This document shows positions 44,770 to 56,049 of a DNA stretch of 64,000 nt, piece after piece. Numbering within the stretch: the stretch's first letter is position 1; each line of letters starts with the position of its first letter. Source of the DNA: Pascua guehoae (taxonomy: Eukaryota; Basidiomycota; Tremellomycetes; Trichosporonales; Trichosporonaceae). Location of the stretch: contig BCJX01000001.1 in the NCBI GenBank assembly GCA_001600415.1, positions 2,799,532-2,863,531 of the forward strand, read 5' to 3'. The position numbers and the translations under genes were made by a program. The notes under the pieces were generated by a model. That model ran no database searches. It saw only the letters and a program-made list of their open reading frames with translations, and was not told the origin of the DNA.

Positions 44770-47630
44770 AAGTGAGGACCAGCCCAGCGTTCCAGATCCG
44801 ACGCAAAGTCTTCATCCACTGCGATTTCGACGATTGTAGTCTAGATAAACAGAAACTCATCAACTCGTAGACCCCACAGATCATCATGCATTACCATTAT
44901 TCACATCTGTTCCTGATACGCAGCTCCTGCTACCTGTTGCATGATTCCTGCTACGTGGCGCTTGTTACATGGCGCCAGTTAGCTGCCATGTACTGCTCCT
45001 CCGAGACAATCGGGGACATGGTCTACCCACCTCCACTCGGCCATGGTCCACCGACCTCCACCCTTACATCGGCCGGCTGGTCCTTCAACAAGCCACTGTG
45101 AGCCTGGTACGTGAGAGGGTCCTGCCTAACTGATCCCCGAAGACAATCGTGTGAACATGCCATTCGCTAGCCACAATCGCGCCCGGGGAGCACAGAGGAC
45201 ACGACGATGAAGATGAAACACCCGAAATGACAATCGTCCAAGATCCGAGCCACGCCCGTACCCACCAATCTAGACGAGAGCATTTCACCTCAACTACCTC
45301 GATTGGATGGCTTAAATGTTCGTCTTGTTCTTTTCGGCCGGCAGACATTGCTTGACCTGATCGATTGAGAAGCTCGTTCTTCACCATTGGTCTAGGTGGA
45401 GACAAGAAGACCGATGGTCGGCCGGAGTGTGTTCAAAATTAACGAGGTGCGGCACAGAGCGCGCCAAAATAGCTCATGGCGTACTGAAACCTTGCACTCT
45501 GCCCGACCTGCTGACAAACACCATGCTCCTTACTGGCTACTACCAGAACTGTCTTCGGCCGACATGGTGCCTCTGGTAATCGTATGATCTGTTTCATCTC
45601 GGTGAGCGAGGTGCGCGAGTAAGAATCCTTCTTCTAGAAGGACTGCGGATCCGAAAGAACACCGTGCTGCCTTCAACCTTTGCAGCGGTAAACTGGGAAG
45701 TGCACTCCGTGGCAAACCGTCGTCCATGTGTCGGCCGACTTGCTCGGCGGATGCCACCGATGCAGCTCACGCGACTGGACGCGTCTCGATCGGACGATCG
45801 AGGGGGTTACTAACCTCGGGAACTTGGACCTTTTGAGTTCGATGGTACCTATACACGGCTCAACATCGGGCCCGCAGCCCACCTCGTCTCGGTTTGAGAG
45901 GACCTGGCATTGTTTTTCGTTGTCTGATGCTGCTTTTCAGACGAATTAGCATCTGGTGTCTCCTGGATCGTGTCTGTCATGTGTTGGTCGGCCGACCACT
46001 CTCCAAGCGAGGTCACTGAACTCGTTAATGGTAGGGACATGTTGAAACGCGTTCGAGCCGTGGGGGAGCCCACTTTCATTATTGGTATGCCCACAAGGTC
46101 GTCTTGGCTCGCCACATGTATGGATGTCGGCGTCCTCTTCGGCCGATGATTATACAATATACACCGATGTGTACATACACCGACGTATGCATACACTAAT
46201 GTGTGTGTATGTGTACACCGATAATCGACCCCGATCCCTTGCCACCGCCACAGATGAGCGAGTCCCTACAATCTCACGCAGCTTTAACAATGCCTTCGGC
46301 CACCAGCATGTCAGGCTGGAATGGGAAATTCGTTCGCTCGGTATGGCCTCGGTAACGAGACACTGTACCTACAGGTGTGTCCAAAAAGTCATGAGATTAC
46401 CACATTAAGCTATGGTATGCGCACGGTGCGTATACATGGCAGTGCGCAGGACATGGGGGATACAACAAGCAGGAAACACCAGTGTGTCCACTTGCCAAAT
46501 TGCATTGGCCTAGAGAGTCTCCATGCACAACTTCGACTGGACCGAACTCAAAGTGGCAGTCTCAAGACTTTCGGGATACACCTGTAGCCTTATGACCTTA
46601 CTCCGACAGGCAATCACCGCACAGACGTGCATATATTGAAAGCAGTAGTGGACAATATTGAGCCGATCGCGCCTTGTCACGAATCAAGGCACCATTGACG
46701 ATGCTCGGCAGATCAGGAGGCGTTCTGCAAGCATCTCGCGGATCAGTCTTCCTGCCTTCATATATACATCTGTGCTGTAGCATCTGCATGTTGGAGTGAC
46801 AGCCTATCGTGGCTATCTACCTCCACTTTTGGTAGTTTGTGGGGGTTATCAACCGGTTTGAGACGGCAGATGACGGCCGCGGACCGATCATCCGGTTGGA
46901 CCAGGCACGCGCGGGGTGGAGGCACCATCTGTCATGGTCGGACAAATCGGCACTCCGAAGGTCCGCCATTCCCTTTTCCATCCAGTCCGTCCCTCATCAA
47001 ACACCCATCCACCATGCGCGTCGCTGCCGCCAACGGTGCACAAGGACTGGGAGATGGACAGGCGTGATGGATTTCCATTCCCACCAAATGTCTCGCAAGC
47101 CTGTCGGCGCCATCCGATCGGCGTGGTCCACTTGCCACCCATTGTCCATTTCGTGAGCCTCCACTCCTCCAGCCGCAGCGACCCACCACCCGCCAAGAGA
47201 GAGCTATCCATCTCTGGCGGCCTCCACTTTGCCTCCCCTCCCCCACCGCCACACTCCAGGCCCCCATGGCCCCACGGCCCTGCCCACCCGCTTGTCCCAC
47301 CCAGCAATCACCCGGACCATTATTCTATCTGTCTCGCAAATCTCTCCAATCTAACCCACCTCCACCTCCACTCTGGCGACACTACTCAACTAATTCCAAT
47401 GCCCTCGACTGCCGTCATCCGTCTCCGTGGGGGCAGCAGCTTACACGCCATGCATAAAACTAACATGAGGTCCGAGAAGTGATGACCCGTACCTCGTCGC
47501 TATCACCATTGCCTTGCCACTCACTGTGCGACTCTGACCATCACCATAACACGGACCGGGTTCCGCAACCCCCCATCCCACTCCCCCATCTCCCCACCTC
47601 TCCCATCTCTCCCATCGCTCCGAACCAGCC
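44770..47630. other. Gene-poor 2.9 kb region
   Basis: No supported gene. A degenerate CA/TG-rich stretch at 46150-46215 (TACACCGATG-like units) is microsatellite-like. From 46930 to 47630 the plus strand is very C/CT-rich, fitting a long leader or promoter of the transporter at 47631, and its open frames look compositional. Confidence 0.5.
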
Positions 47631-49419
47631 ATGCCAGATTTCCACTGCCGTACCGGCCCACACGCCGAGCCCCCACTCCCACCACTCGCACTGGCGCGCA
47701 CGCTCTCCCCACGCCTCCGGTCAAGTCGCGATGAGGACCTGCCCAATGTCGACATCCTCGAGCCCGTCCTGGAAGACAAGGCGTCCCTCACTCGCGCGAC
47801 GACGTATGACCTCATCGGCCCGCCCCCAGACGGCGGCCGCGACGCGTGGCTCTGTGTTGCCTCGACGTTTCTCGTTCTGTTCTGTGTCTTTGGATTTGGT
47901 GAGTGAATCGAGATACGGGGAGCGACAGAAGTTGCATTGTGGCGAATTTTGGAGATGCCGATAGGAATTTTGATGATCGAGTGTGGGGACGCGGCTGACG
48001 GCAGTGACGAGCATGGGACAGCTTCAGGCCATCTACCTTGAGAACCAGCTGCGCGAATACTCAAAGTCTACCGTTGCGTGAGTGCATACGCTGCGTGCGT
48101 TTGTAATACTATGCTAACCTTGCAGCTGGATCGCGTCGTGCCAGTCGACACTAACCTTCTTGGCGTCCCTGTTCTTTGGGCGCTACTTTGACGTGCACGG
48201 CGCACGTGTTCTCGTTATCGGCGGGACCGTGCTGTCGTTTGGCGCACTCGTCGGTGTAGCGTGTGAGTAGCTTGCCTCTAATCAATTTCTCCTCGCCACC
48301 TTCTCGCCACACGTGGTACTAACCGTCCAGTCTCCCATGAATACTACCAGTTCCTCCTCTCGCACGCCCTGTTCGGCTTTGCGGGCTCGCTCGTCTATTC
48401 GCCCGCCACGGCAGTCGCTGCCCACTGGTTCCTGCGCCGCCGGAGTACGGCCGTCGGCATCATTGTGTGTGGCGCCGGTCTCGGCGGTGTCGTGTACCCG
48501 ATCATGATCAAGCAGCTGTGCGATAAGCTCGGTGAGTAACCGCACATTCAGCTTTGGCCACCCAACTAACCGATAGCGTTCCGCGACGCCATCCTCATTA
48601 TTGCCGGGTTCAACGCCGTGCTCATGGCCCCGGCATGTTTCTGGATGAAGACACGCCTGCCTCCTCGTGCGCCGCCTCCCTGGCGCGCACTCAGGGCCCC
48701 ATGGCGCGAGGCGCGGTACACGTTCCTCGTCCTTGGTGCTGCCATGTTCCAGCTCAAGTACGTCTAGATCTCAATCTACCGCACAGACTCATAGACTGAC
48801 GGGACGCAGCATCTTTTCGCCGTATTTCTACGCCCCGATCATGGCGTCTGCCAACAACGTCCGTCCCGATATTGCAGCCTACTCGATTGCCATCCTGCAG
48901 GCGGGCTCGTTTATCGGGCGCGCGACCTCGGGCTTCCTCGCCGACGCGTTTGGCGTGTGGCGGGTCTTTGGCTCGATGGGCTTTGCCTCGTCCATCTTTG
49001 TGTTTGCCTTCTGGACCGCGTCGGGCATGGGCACGGCCCCCGCGCTCATCGGCATGTTCCTGTACGGCTGGACGTCGGGCGCCTACATCACCCTCATCGC
49101 CGCGTCCATGGCGGCCATCTCGCCCACGCGCGAAATCGGCATGCGCCTCGGCATGCTCTGGTCGGCCATCGCGTTCCCCCTCCTCGCGGGACCCACTGTC
49201 TGCGGCGAGCTTGTCTCGGCCGCAGGCAACAAGTTTACATACGCCGGCATCTTTTGCGGCATCTCCCTGTTTCTCGGGTCCCTCCTCTGCATCGCACCTC
49301 TGCTGTGGAGCCGTATCAAGGGCACCAATAACGACGACGAGGGGAGCGACGAGGAATCGCGCACGAGCACAGTGGTGGGCAACTGTGACAGCAAGGACTC
49401 TAAGACGGCAGACGAGTGA
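47631..49419 (+). CDS. MFS monocarboxylate-transporter-like protein (MCT/MCH type)
   Basis: Membrane carrier resembling fungal MCH proteins, which transport monocarboxylates or riboflavin. The ATG at 47631 gives MPDFHCRTGPHAEPPLPPLA, a Pro-rich cytosolic N-terminus. PPDGGRDAWLCVASTFLVLF is the hallmark PDGG-W motif at span 1. After introns come SMGQLQAIYLENQLREYS, WIASCQSTLTFLASLFFGRY, HWFLRRRSTAVGIIVCGAGL (spans 4-5) and IFSPYFYAPIMASANN (span 7). RATSGFLADAFGVWRVF is the second-half loop motif. Six exons, ending with an acidic Ser-rich tail (NNDDEGSDEESRTST) and the stop at 49417-49419. About 490 residues and apparently intact. Confidence 0.9.
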
Positions 49420-49926
49420 CCGCGGGCAACTAGAAGTTCATCGTAATCTGGAATCAGTGTAGACGTAGAACACCGTAGAGTATTCATAGAGTCTTCAGTA
49501 GACCCCGCAATTGTATCCAGTAGTGCATTATGAAGGATTGAACTATTGTGCTGCCGTTTGGGTGTCTGGGCTACGCCTTACCTGCGTGAAACAGGGGTCG
49601 AACCTCCTGGAGAAACGACACGCCCGTTCTCCCCAGATGGAGGGGGTGGTCGCGAAGGTGGCAAGGGGACCTCGAGCTCGGCAGTGGCCGCACGGACGGC
49701 AGCATCCGCCTCGACACTTGCGATGATTGTCTTCTGACATCCCCCCTCCCCCAACCTCCGAGCCTTTCCTCTCCCAACACACGCTGAGGGGGCCGAGATA
49801 ATCATCTCGCCTGCTCGTCGAGCCCATCGTGTTATCCACAAGCTCCAACCACGACGAGAAATACACAGCCAAGACAAACGCCGACCTCGGGGGCGCGCCA
49901 CCACTCGTGCCTGCGGAAAAACATGG
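49420..49926. other. Intergenic, upstream of tRNA-Pro
   Basis: No gene supported. The region right of 49430 is the transporter 3' flank. Confidence 0.4.
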
Positions 49927-50031
49927 GCTCTCGTGGTGTAGTGGTTATCATACTCTCTTAGGGTTCTGTTCAGTCCTAAGCTTGTTCTTCCTGATTGGGA
50001 GTGGGCCTGGGTTCGAATCCCAGCGAGGGCC
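49927..50031 (+). tRNA. tRNA-Pro(AGG), intron-containing
   Basis: Acceptor GCTCTCG pairs with CGAGGGC (50024-50030) with one G-U, discriminator C at 50031. The D arm has TAGTGGTTA. Anticodon stem CTCTC (49953-49957) pairs with GGGAG (49997-50001). The loop is TTAGGG with anticodon AGG at 49960-49962. The intron 49964-49995 (32 nt) contains CCTAA, complementary to the TTAGG of the loop, the usual anticodon-intron pairing. The T arm is CTGGG-TTCGAAT-CCCAG. TTTT at 50037-50040 is the Pol III stop. Confidence 0.93.
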
Positions 50032-50080
50032 TTGCCTTTTGCGATATGCTCCTGCAAGGGGATGCAACTGCAAGGCAAGG
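50030..50080. repeat. Inverted repeat just after tRNA-Pro
   Basis: CCTTGCCTT (50030-50038) and AAGGCAAGG (50072-50080) can pair, and the stem extends past a two-base bulge (GC with GC). The left arm overlaps the tRNA 3' end and Pol III terminator. Confidence 0.6.
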
Positions 50081-50109
50081 GTGCGGGACAGAAGTGGGTC
50101 GTTGAGTAT

Positions 50110-50142
50110 CCACACAGAGTGATTGGTCCACACAGAGTGATT
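50110..50142. repeat. Direct repeat, 15 nt twice
   Basis: CCACACAGAGTGATT occurs at 50110-50124 and 50128-50142, an 18-nt period. Confidence 0.75.
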
Positions 50143-50317
50143 CGGTGCATTTGGTGTCCCGAGTGCCACATGCCACATCTCCACCACTTTCCAAACAGCG
50201 ACAGCGAGCACAACTCTTTGACATGCTATGATGATGATGCACAAAACTTGGCCCAGAGGGGACCAAGGACCCCCAGAACATGCTGGTGTGCTCGAATCTC
50301 AACGAAAACCATTTTGT

Positions 50318-50357
50318 GATAACACACAATCGGCCTGGCGGCCAACCGTGTGTTATC
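50318..50357. repeat. Nested perfect hairpin
   Basis: GATAACACAC (50318-50327) pairs perfectly with GTGTGTTATC (50348-50357), and inside it GGCC (50332-50335) pairs with GGCC (50340-50343) around TGGC. It sits six bases before a tRNA-Pro-like 3' half. Confidence 0.75.
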
Positions 50358-50362
50358 GTAAA

Positions 50363-50393
50363 GTGGGCCCCGGTTCGAATGCGGGCGAGGGCC
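50363..50393 (+). pseudogene. tRNA-Pro-like 3'-half relic
   Basis: The 31 nt match the variable region, T arm and acceptor 3' strand of the tRNA-Pro at 49927 with few changes: GTGGGC, then a T arm with TTCGAAT, then GCGAGGGCC, and TTTT soon after (50399-50402). The matching 5' half is absent and the T stem has a mismatch. Read as a decayed or partial tRNA copy. Confidence 0.6.
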
Positions 50394-52330
50394 ATACGTT
50401 TTGCTTGGCGTTGAAGACCCAGGACGTGATCGGGAGGAGATGGACATAGCCGCAGAAGTGTGGCTCTCGGCCATCAACGACACTTCGAGCTAGGGAGGAG
50501 ACTTGGTGCTGTTGGCTCGAGCCCAGACTTTGAGGGGAGGACGCAGACGGGCCGGTTAGCCGCTGCCAGACGCGCAGTCAGGGTACGGACGATCAGCCCG
50601 CCCCACCCGTGCCCGACGAGAGTGAGACGAGTGTGCGGGACGCGGAGACAGTGTCGGCAAGGTCAGCTGCAAGCGTCAGGGTACGTGTCCCGGACGTGGA
50701 GTCCGAATCCGAAGCGCCATATCCCGGGCGGTCGAACCCAACAGCCCACACCGAGGACCTGGACCAAAGAAAGGGCCTTCTCGACGACGCTGCCCCAGAA
50801 TTCCGCGCCGTACCCCAGTTCAGACTCGAAGTCGATGAGGTCTGGTTCTGCGCCAGCGATGTAGGTGGCGAGAGGTCCAGAGCATGTTAGGATGGGTGTG
50901 GGTTTGAAGAACGAAAGTACGGGGCGACGGTGCCGGTGTAGATAGCGGTCGACCTTGTGGAGAGGAGTGCGTTGCTAATGCGCGCGAAGGCGGCAGGGGG
51001 CGTGGGACGGCGGGCTTAGTTAGCGGCTTGGGCGTGAGCAATGCGCTGTGAGGGTGGTGTGGGCACTCGGCTGGCCGAGTGAGCGTTGGGCAATGGTAGG
51101 ATGAGAATGGCCGGTGAGCAGAGCAGAGGTGCGGGTTGCGGTGTACGGGACTGTTGCAGCTGCAGTAACGGAAATGGACGAACTCGGGCCACTTGCCATG
51201 ACGCGCGCGATGACGCCACGGCGCAGGCATGGTAGGGAAGTGAAAGGGATTGCCCGGCCGAAGTGGTGGCCCATACCGAACTATGCTTGAGATACGAGAC
51301 AGCTGTGCAGATCAGCAGTAGGACAATGAGGATGAGCGACTGCTCGCTGCCAGCTGCCAGTTTGTGACCTCGGAGACTGTCAGGATCGGCCGCATTGTGC
51401 TTGGCGACCAGTGCCACAGGCCACAGGCTTGGGCGCACTGAAATTGGCCGAGATTCGGGCCGAGGCGTGAATGTGGCGTCTACCGAAAGTAAACAAGCAC
51501 GCTGCTCACCGCGCCTCTCATCCAATCTGCTGTAACTGACTGCGGGGCCCGCCCTTAGCCACTTATGTACCCCGTGATGTCCAGAGTGTCTCCAGAGCCT
51601 TGTCCTTGACTGAAAACAGCGGGCCCCGTAGAGTCTGCCTGCCATTATCTCGCGGGGTTAACCTCCGCCAGAACTTTGTGGCCATCAGGCGCCTGTTGGA
51701 GCATGTGACCCCCCCCCCCCCCCCCCGCGCGTGGCGGGTATCCGCTGCGCTTTCGCTGTTTTTGCGGCCCCCGCCAGCCAACTGTGCTGTTGTGAAGGCG
51801 AGTGACACAGTCCGCTGTCCCCTTCCGTTCACGAGTAATAGCCCACATGACGCTGCCCGCGGCCCGCGTCCACTAGTGTGAACGGACGCACGGACGCCGG
51901 CGATGCAAACACCACAAGAACATGCGATCCGACAAGGCCAAGTGATCACAACTAGAGTCTAGTGCGCCCCCCGCATCGCGGATTCCCGTTCTGCAACATT
52001 GATATTCCCGTTCGGCGACGTGCCTTGCGGGGTATTGTCGGTAGGACATTGGTGTATGGTGCACATGGTCGCGGTGTCTACGCTCTGCGGCTCTCACTTG
52101 ATACGCCGGATGTAGCCACATCTGTCGGCAAATGCCGGCACAGGACATGACAATCTGCCGATCAGAGCAAGCCCAACTTTCGGCACTTCTCTCCATCTCA
52201 CTCCACCATCTTTAGATATATACCCCGTGGGTTCCCCATGTCTTGCCCTGGACTCTTACCACACGCACCAAACTACCTCGTCCTGAACTGAACGACCGAT
52301 AGGTCGCCCACCTCCTTACCCCCACTCAAC
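50394..52330. other. Gene-poor stretch before the permease
   Basis: A frame at about 50609-50890 has an acidic protein-like reading (SETSVRDAETVSARSAASV) but no ATG or promoter I could support. The right end has a TATA-like GATATATACC at 52215-52224 and a CT-rich leader for the permease at 52331. Confidence 0.4.
51709..51726. repeat. Poly-C homopolymer of 18
   Basis: An uninterrupted run of 18 C between a T/G-rich flank and GCGCG. It is prone to length error in sequencing. Confidence 0.85.
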
Positions 52331-54129
52331 ATGAAGGCAAACGAGAAGAGTACCGTCGAGACGGTCGAGACTGTCCTCGAGAGGACCCAGACGAACGCCA
52401 ACGACTACAACGACAAGAGCGCTGCCGTCGAGGCCGAGAAGAATGAAGTCAAGATGACAACCCGCCAGGCGTTTAGGGTGTACTGGAAGGTACGCGCCAT
52501 GGACAGGAGAGCATGAAACTCACAAACAGTCCGTCGTGTGGTCGATTGTCGCATCGTGGGCCATTCTCATGGAGGGCTTTGGAAGCTCTCTGGGCAACTT
52601 TTGGGTTCTTGAGCCCTTCCTTGAAAAGTACGGCACCTGGGACGAAAAGCTGGGCAAGTACATCATCACGGCCGACTGGATGATGGGCGTCGGTCAAATG
52701 GCCTCGGTTGGGTGTGTCATTGGTGTCGTCTGGGGCTCGTACCAGTGCGACCGCATGGGCTACCGCTGGACGATCATTTCACTCATGACGGCGTTTACTG
52801 GCTTTGTCGCTCTCCAAGTCTTCTCGCCCAACATCAAGGTCCTCCTCGTCTCCAACTTGTTCATGGGCATTGTTTGGGGCGCCATGTCGATGCTTTCAGT
52901 CTCGTACGCCTCCGAGGTCACGCCTATCCAACTCCGTGGCTACATGTGCGCCTTTATCAATCTGTGCTGGACCATTGGCGGCCTCCTCAACTCGGCAGTC
53001 ATCAACGGCTACACCAACTACCACCAGAACGAAAAGAGTGGCTACCTCGTCCCCTGGATGTGCCAGTGGATCTGGCCCATCCCCGTCATCCTCGGCATGT
53101 TCTTCGCGCCCGAGTCGCCCTGGTACCTCGTAAAGAAGGGTCGCCACGCCGAGGCCGAAAAGGTCATCAAGCGCATCTACTCTGGCCCCGACCCCGATAC
53201 GGCACGCAACACGGTCGCCATGATGGACCGCACCAACCGACTCGAAATCTCCATTTCCGAGGGCGCACGCTACCGTGACTGCTTCCGCGGCATCGACCTC
53301 CGCCGTACCGAGATTGCCTGTGTCGCCTTTTCCTGCCAGATTCTCTGCGGTGCCGTCCTCTCGTGGAACTCGGTCTTCTTCTTCGTTCAGGCTGGCCTCA
53401 AGAACACGGATGCTTTCCGTTTCGGCCTTGGCCAGAACTGCCTCGGCCTCTTGTGCACCATCACCTCGTGGTTCCTCCTCTCTCGCGTCGGCCGCCGCAC
53501 CATCTTCCTTTGGGGTCTCTCGGGCATGGCTACTGCTCTGCTTTGCATGGGTTTCTGTGCCATTGCCGTTGACAAGGGCTCCAAGGGCGCTCTCTGGGCT
53601 CAGGCCACGTTCCTGCTGGTGAGTAACCCAGAATCTACATGTCGTGAAAGTTCAACCCTGACGTTCTTCTAGGTCTGGGGCGTCATCTACGGTCTCTCTG
53701 TCGGTCCGGTCGGTTTTACCGTTGTTGGCGAATCCTCGTCGACCCGTCTTAGGAACAAGACTGTCGGTCTCGGTCGCATGACATTCGACATTATCGCCAT
53801 CCCTGCCGGTATCATCAACCCCTACATGATCAACAACACGGCTTGGAACTGGGGCGGCAAGAGCGCCTTCTTCTGGTCTGCCCCCTGTATAATGGCCCTC
53901 ATTTGGTGCTACTTCCGCCTCCCTGAGATGAAGGACCGCTCGTTCCGCGAAATTGACATCCTCTTCGTAAGTCTCAGGCGTGCCTTGCCTTTGGCGAATT
54001 CAGAGCTGACACGGGGAACAGGAGCGTGGTGTCCCAGCGCGCAAGTTCAAGACGACTGTCGTTTCGGACGACGCCGACGACGAGATTGTCGAGGCTGTTA
54101 ATGCCAAGGCCGAAGAAGCAGGTCTTTAG
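52331..54129 (+). CDS. MFS alpha-glucoside (maltose) permease-like transporter
   Basis: Proton-coupled oligosaccharide/sugar carrier of the fungal maltose permease branch. The ATG at 52331 starts MKANEKSTVETVETVLERTQ and a charged N-terminus. An intron follows FRVYWK and rejoins at SVVWSIVASWAILMEGF. Motifs are YQCDRMGYRW (D-R-x-G-[YR]-R), SYASEVTPIQLRGYMCAF, FFAPESPWYLVKKGRHAEAE (the PESPW motif of this group) and SRVGRRTIFLWGL. The signature VVGESSSTRLRNKTVGLGR and PEMKDRSFREIDILF are near the end. Introns near 53619-53673 and 53967-54021. The stop is at 54127-54129 after KAEEAGL. A TATA box lies at 52215-52224. A paralogue sits at 61354-63701. Confidence 0.93.
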
Positions 54130-54594
54130 AGACGAAATCGCGACTCACCGGCTGTTGAAGTGACTTCAACTTCAACCAGGTGAAATGAAGAAGACAGAAG
54201 AGCGTGTTTGTTATAAGGGGTTTAAGGGAGGGGGACGTTGAGAATCAGAATCAGATACAAAAGGCATTGCATGTCAAGCATCCCTTTACAGTCCTTGTAG
54301 TCGGTAGCGATCATAAGTTTTTTTACACTCTTTTCAGCGATACACCTAGAATGCAAATGGGCTGAATAATTGTGAAGGAAGGAGCTTGAATGGAGAGAAA
54401 GGCAAGCGACGAGGAGCGGCCAGTTCATACCTAGTCACGTCACTTGCCTGTCAAGACATTGAACGGGAGATGGGACATACTGATGCTCTCGACTTTAAAG
54501 GGATGAGAAGCAGCTGGTATGTGAGGTTGGAGACTGTTCTCACCACCGCTCCAACACACACCTTACGACCTCCCAACACCCTTTCAAAAAGAAT
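54130..54594. other. Permease 3' flank
   Basis: No gene seen. It ends at the Pol III terminator of the minus-strand tRNA-Ser (A run 54585-54590 on the plus strand). Confidence 0.5.
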
Positions 54595-54690
54595 CGACGT
54601 TGACATGATTCGAACATGCGCTCCCGAAGGAAGTTGATATTAGAACGTCTCGGTTCTAGTCAACCGCGTTAACCACTCCGCCACAACGCC
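54595..54690 (-). tRNA. tRNA-Ser(AGA), intron-containing
   Basis: On the minus strand, acceptor GGCGTTG pairs with CAACGTC, discriminator G. The D arm has GCGGAGTGGTTAACGC. Anticodon stem GTTGA/TCAAC; loop CTAGAA with anticodon AGA (plus 54655-54657). A 15-nt intron (54639-54653) holds TTCTA, complementary to TAGAA of the loop. The long variable arm (TTCCTTCGGGAGC) marks a class II tRNA. The T-loop is TTCGAAT. TTTTT follows on the minus strand. Confidence 0.92.
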
Positions 54691-54985
54691 ATCCTTGCAA
54701 CGTGATCACCGTGGGCGCACACCCGTCCGCCCCAGGCCTTGGGTAACTTTGAGCTTCTACAAGAGAGGAGGGAGAGGGATATGGGAGTGATGCCAAGTGA
54801 AATGGTCGTTACTCCACCTCCCTGCTACACTATACCCACGGGATCTGCGACTCTGTTGACCTGCCACCTCGATCGTGCCCTTGCGCTCACGCTCCTACGG
54901 CAGTTGGGGCCTCCTCCCTCCCTCGCCGTCTGCCGTTAGCGGCGGTCGGGCCGCGTGTGGAATCTGGCGATCGCCTTCATCGAGC
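54691..54985. other. Spacer between tRNA-Ser and tRNA-Trp
   Basis: No supported feature. The two tRNA genes are divergently oriented, with 295 bp between their 5' ends. Confidence 0.5.
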
Positions 54986-55070
54986 GACCCCGTGGCGTAA
55001 TGGTAGCGCGTGAGATTCCAACTGGAATACTGATTCCTCAAGGTTGTCCGTTCGATTCGGGCCGGGGTCG
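54986..55070 (+). tRNA. tRNA-Trp(CCA), intron-containing
   Basis: Acceptor GACCCCG pairs perfectly with CGGGGTC (55063-55069), discriminator G. The 5' half GTGGCGTAATGGTAGCGCGT closely matches eukaryotic tRNA-Trp. Anticodon CCA is at 55018-55020 in loop TTCCAA. The intron 55022-55034 (13 nt) has TGGAA, complementary to TTCCA. Anticodon stem TGAGA/CCTCA has an A-C mismatch next to the loop. T arm GTCCG-TTCGATT-CGGGC. A TTTTT stop lies near 55077. Confidence 0.92.
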
Positions 55071-56049
55071 ACAGCCTTTTTGAGGTTTAGGGGCGAGGGT
55101 GTAGAGTTCAGGAGAAGCCCTACGTGTGGGAGTACACTGCTGAGCCAGCCCAAAGGGCATCGGTGGCGGTTGAGCCTTGGAGATGTATTGCCCATCGCAG
55201 AGGTGCCTCTAGCTCAGCGGACCAGTTGGAAGTGACACATGAAGGAAGTATCAGGTGTCGCACAGCAACTAATGAGGGCGTGACGAACGTCCTCACATAG
55301 GTTGTTCGGTACCGATTGTGACTTGGTGGGACAGCAGAGGGCTAATGGTGTGTGGTGTGAAGAGCGTGGGTGGGTCTGTACGTACCCCTGAGAGTACTGT
55401 GCACCGGTTTCACCGCCTCTGTGAACCATTGGGTTTGCACATGTGCGTGTGTTCTGTCCGGGCACTGCCCCGAAGCAGTTTGAGGGGGCAGCCTTGATGC
55501 AAAAGCAATGGATGACAAAAGGCCACATGTGCCACACGCCTCAAAGGCACACACCAGCCACGGCAGGCACCGGATGCTGAAACGCTCCGATTGGATGACG
55601 CCACCATCGCGACTTACTTTGCTTATTGTCACCACTCTGGCCCCTCACGCGTCAGCCATGTCACAACCACACACTTTCTCATCTCAACTTGTCACTTCCA
55701 CCTTTTGCACGTCACATTCCCAACTCTGCACACTGGCACAGCAGACGGCTCGGATCGTGCTGATCCAACGGCCATCAATCACGCGCGCCCTGGGAGTGTG
55801 CCCAACACGCGGGCGCGGGTGGAGGGTGTGTTGGCCCGTTTTGGGGTGCGGTTGACGGTGTTTGCCTCTTGTTGTTGACATCTCGCCGTGCTTATAATCA
55901 GCATGTCTTCTTCACTTCACTCTTCTCACCTCTTCTTCACTCTCCTTTTTGATCAACGCGACACCCTTGTCCTACATACCACCCGCGCCCTTGCCACCCT
56001 CCACCTTGTGCATGGTCCCCGTTTGGCCTCTGAGCCTCCCGCCGCCATC
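55071..56049. other. Intergenic upstream of the acidic orphan gene
   Basis: No gene supported. A TATA-like CTTATAATC lies near 55890-55898, followed by a strongly CT-rich leader (55905-56045). Confidence 0.5.

Noticed and set aside
46916..47482. 188-codon plus-strand open frame upstream of the MCT-like gene
   Set aside because: Pro/His/Ser-rich translation of a C/CT-rich leader region; overlapping frames on both strands look equally open.
50609..50890. Acidic open frame near the tRNA-Pro region
   Set aside because: It begins with GTG, not ATG, and I found no credible upstream exon or promoter.
51016..51645. 209-codon minus-strand open frame with a hydrophobic stretch
   Set aside because: One span-like segment (LILIVLLLICTAVSYL) but the rest is low-complexity Ser/Pro/Arg. 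No promoter or intron structure supports it.
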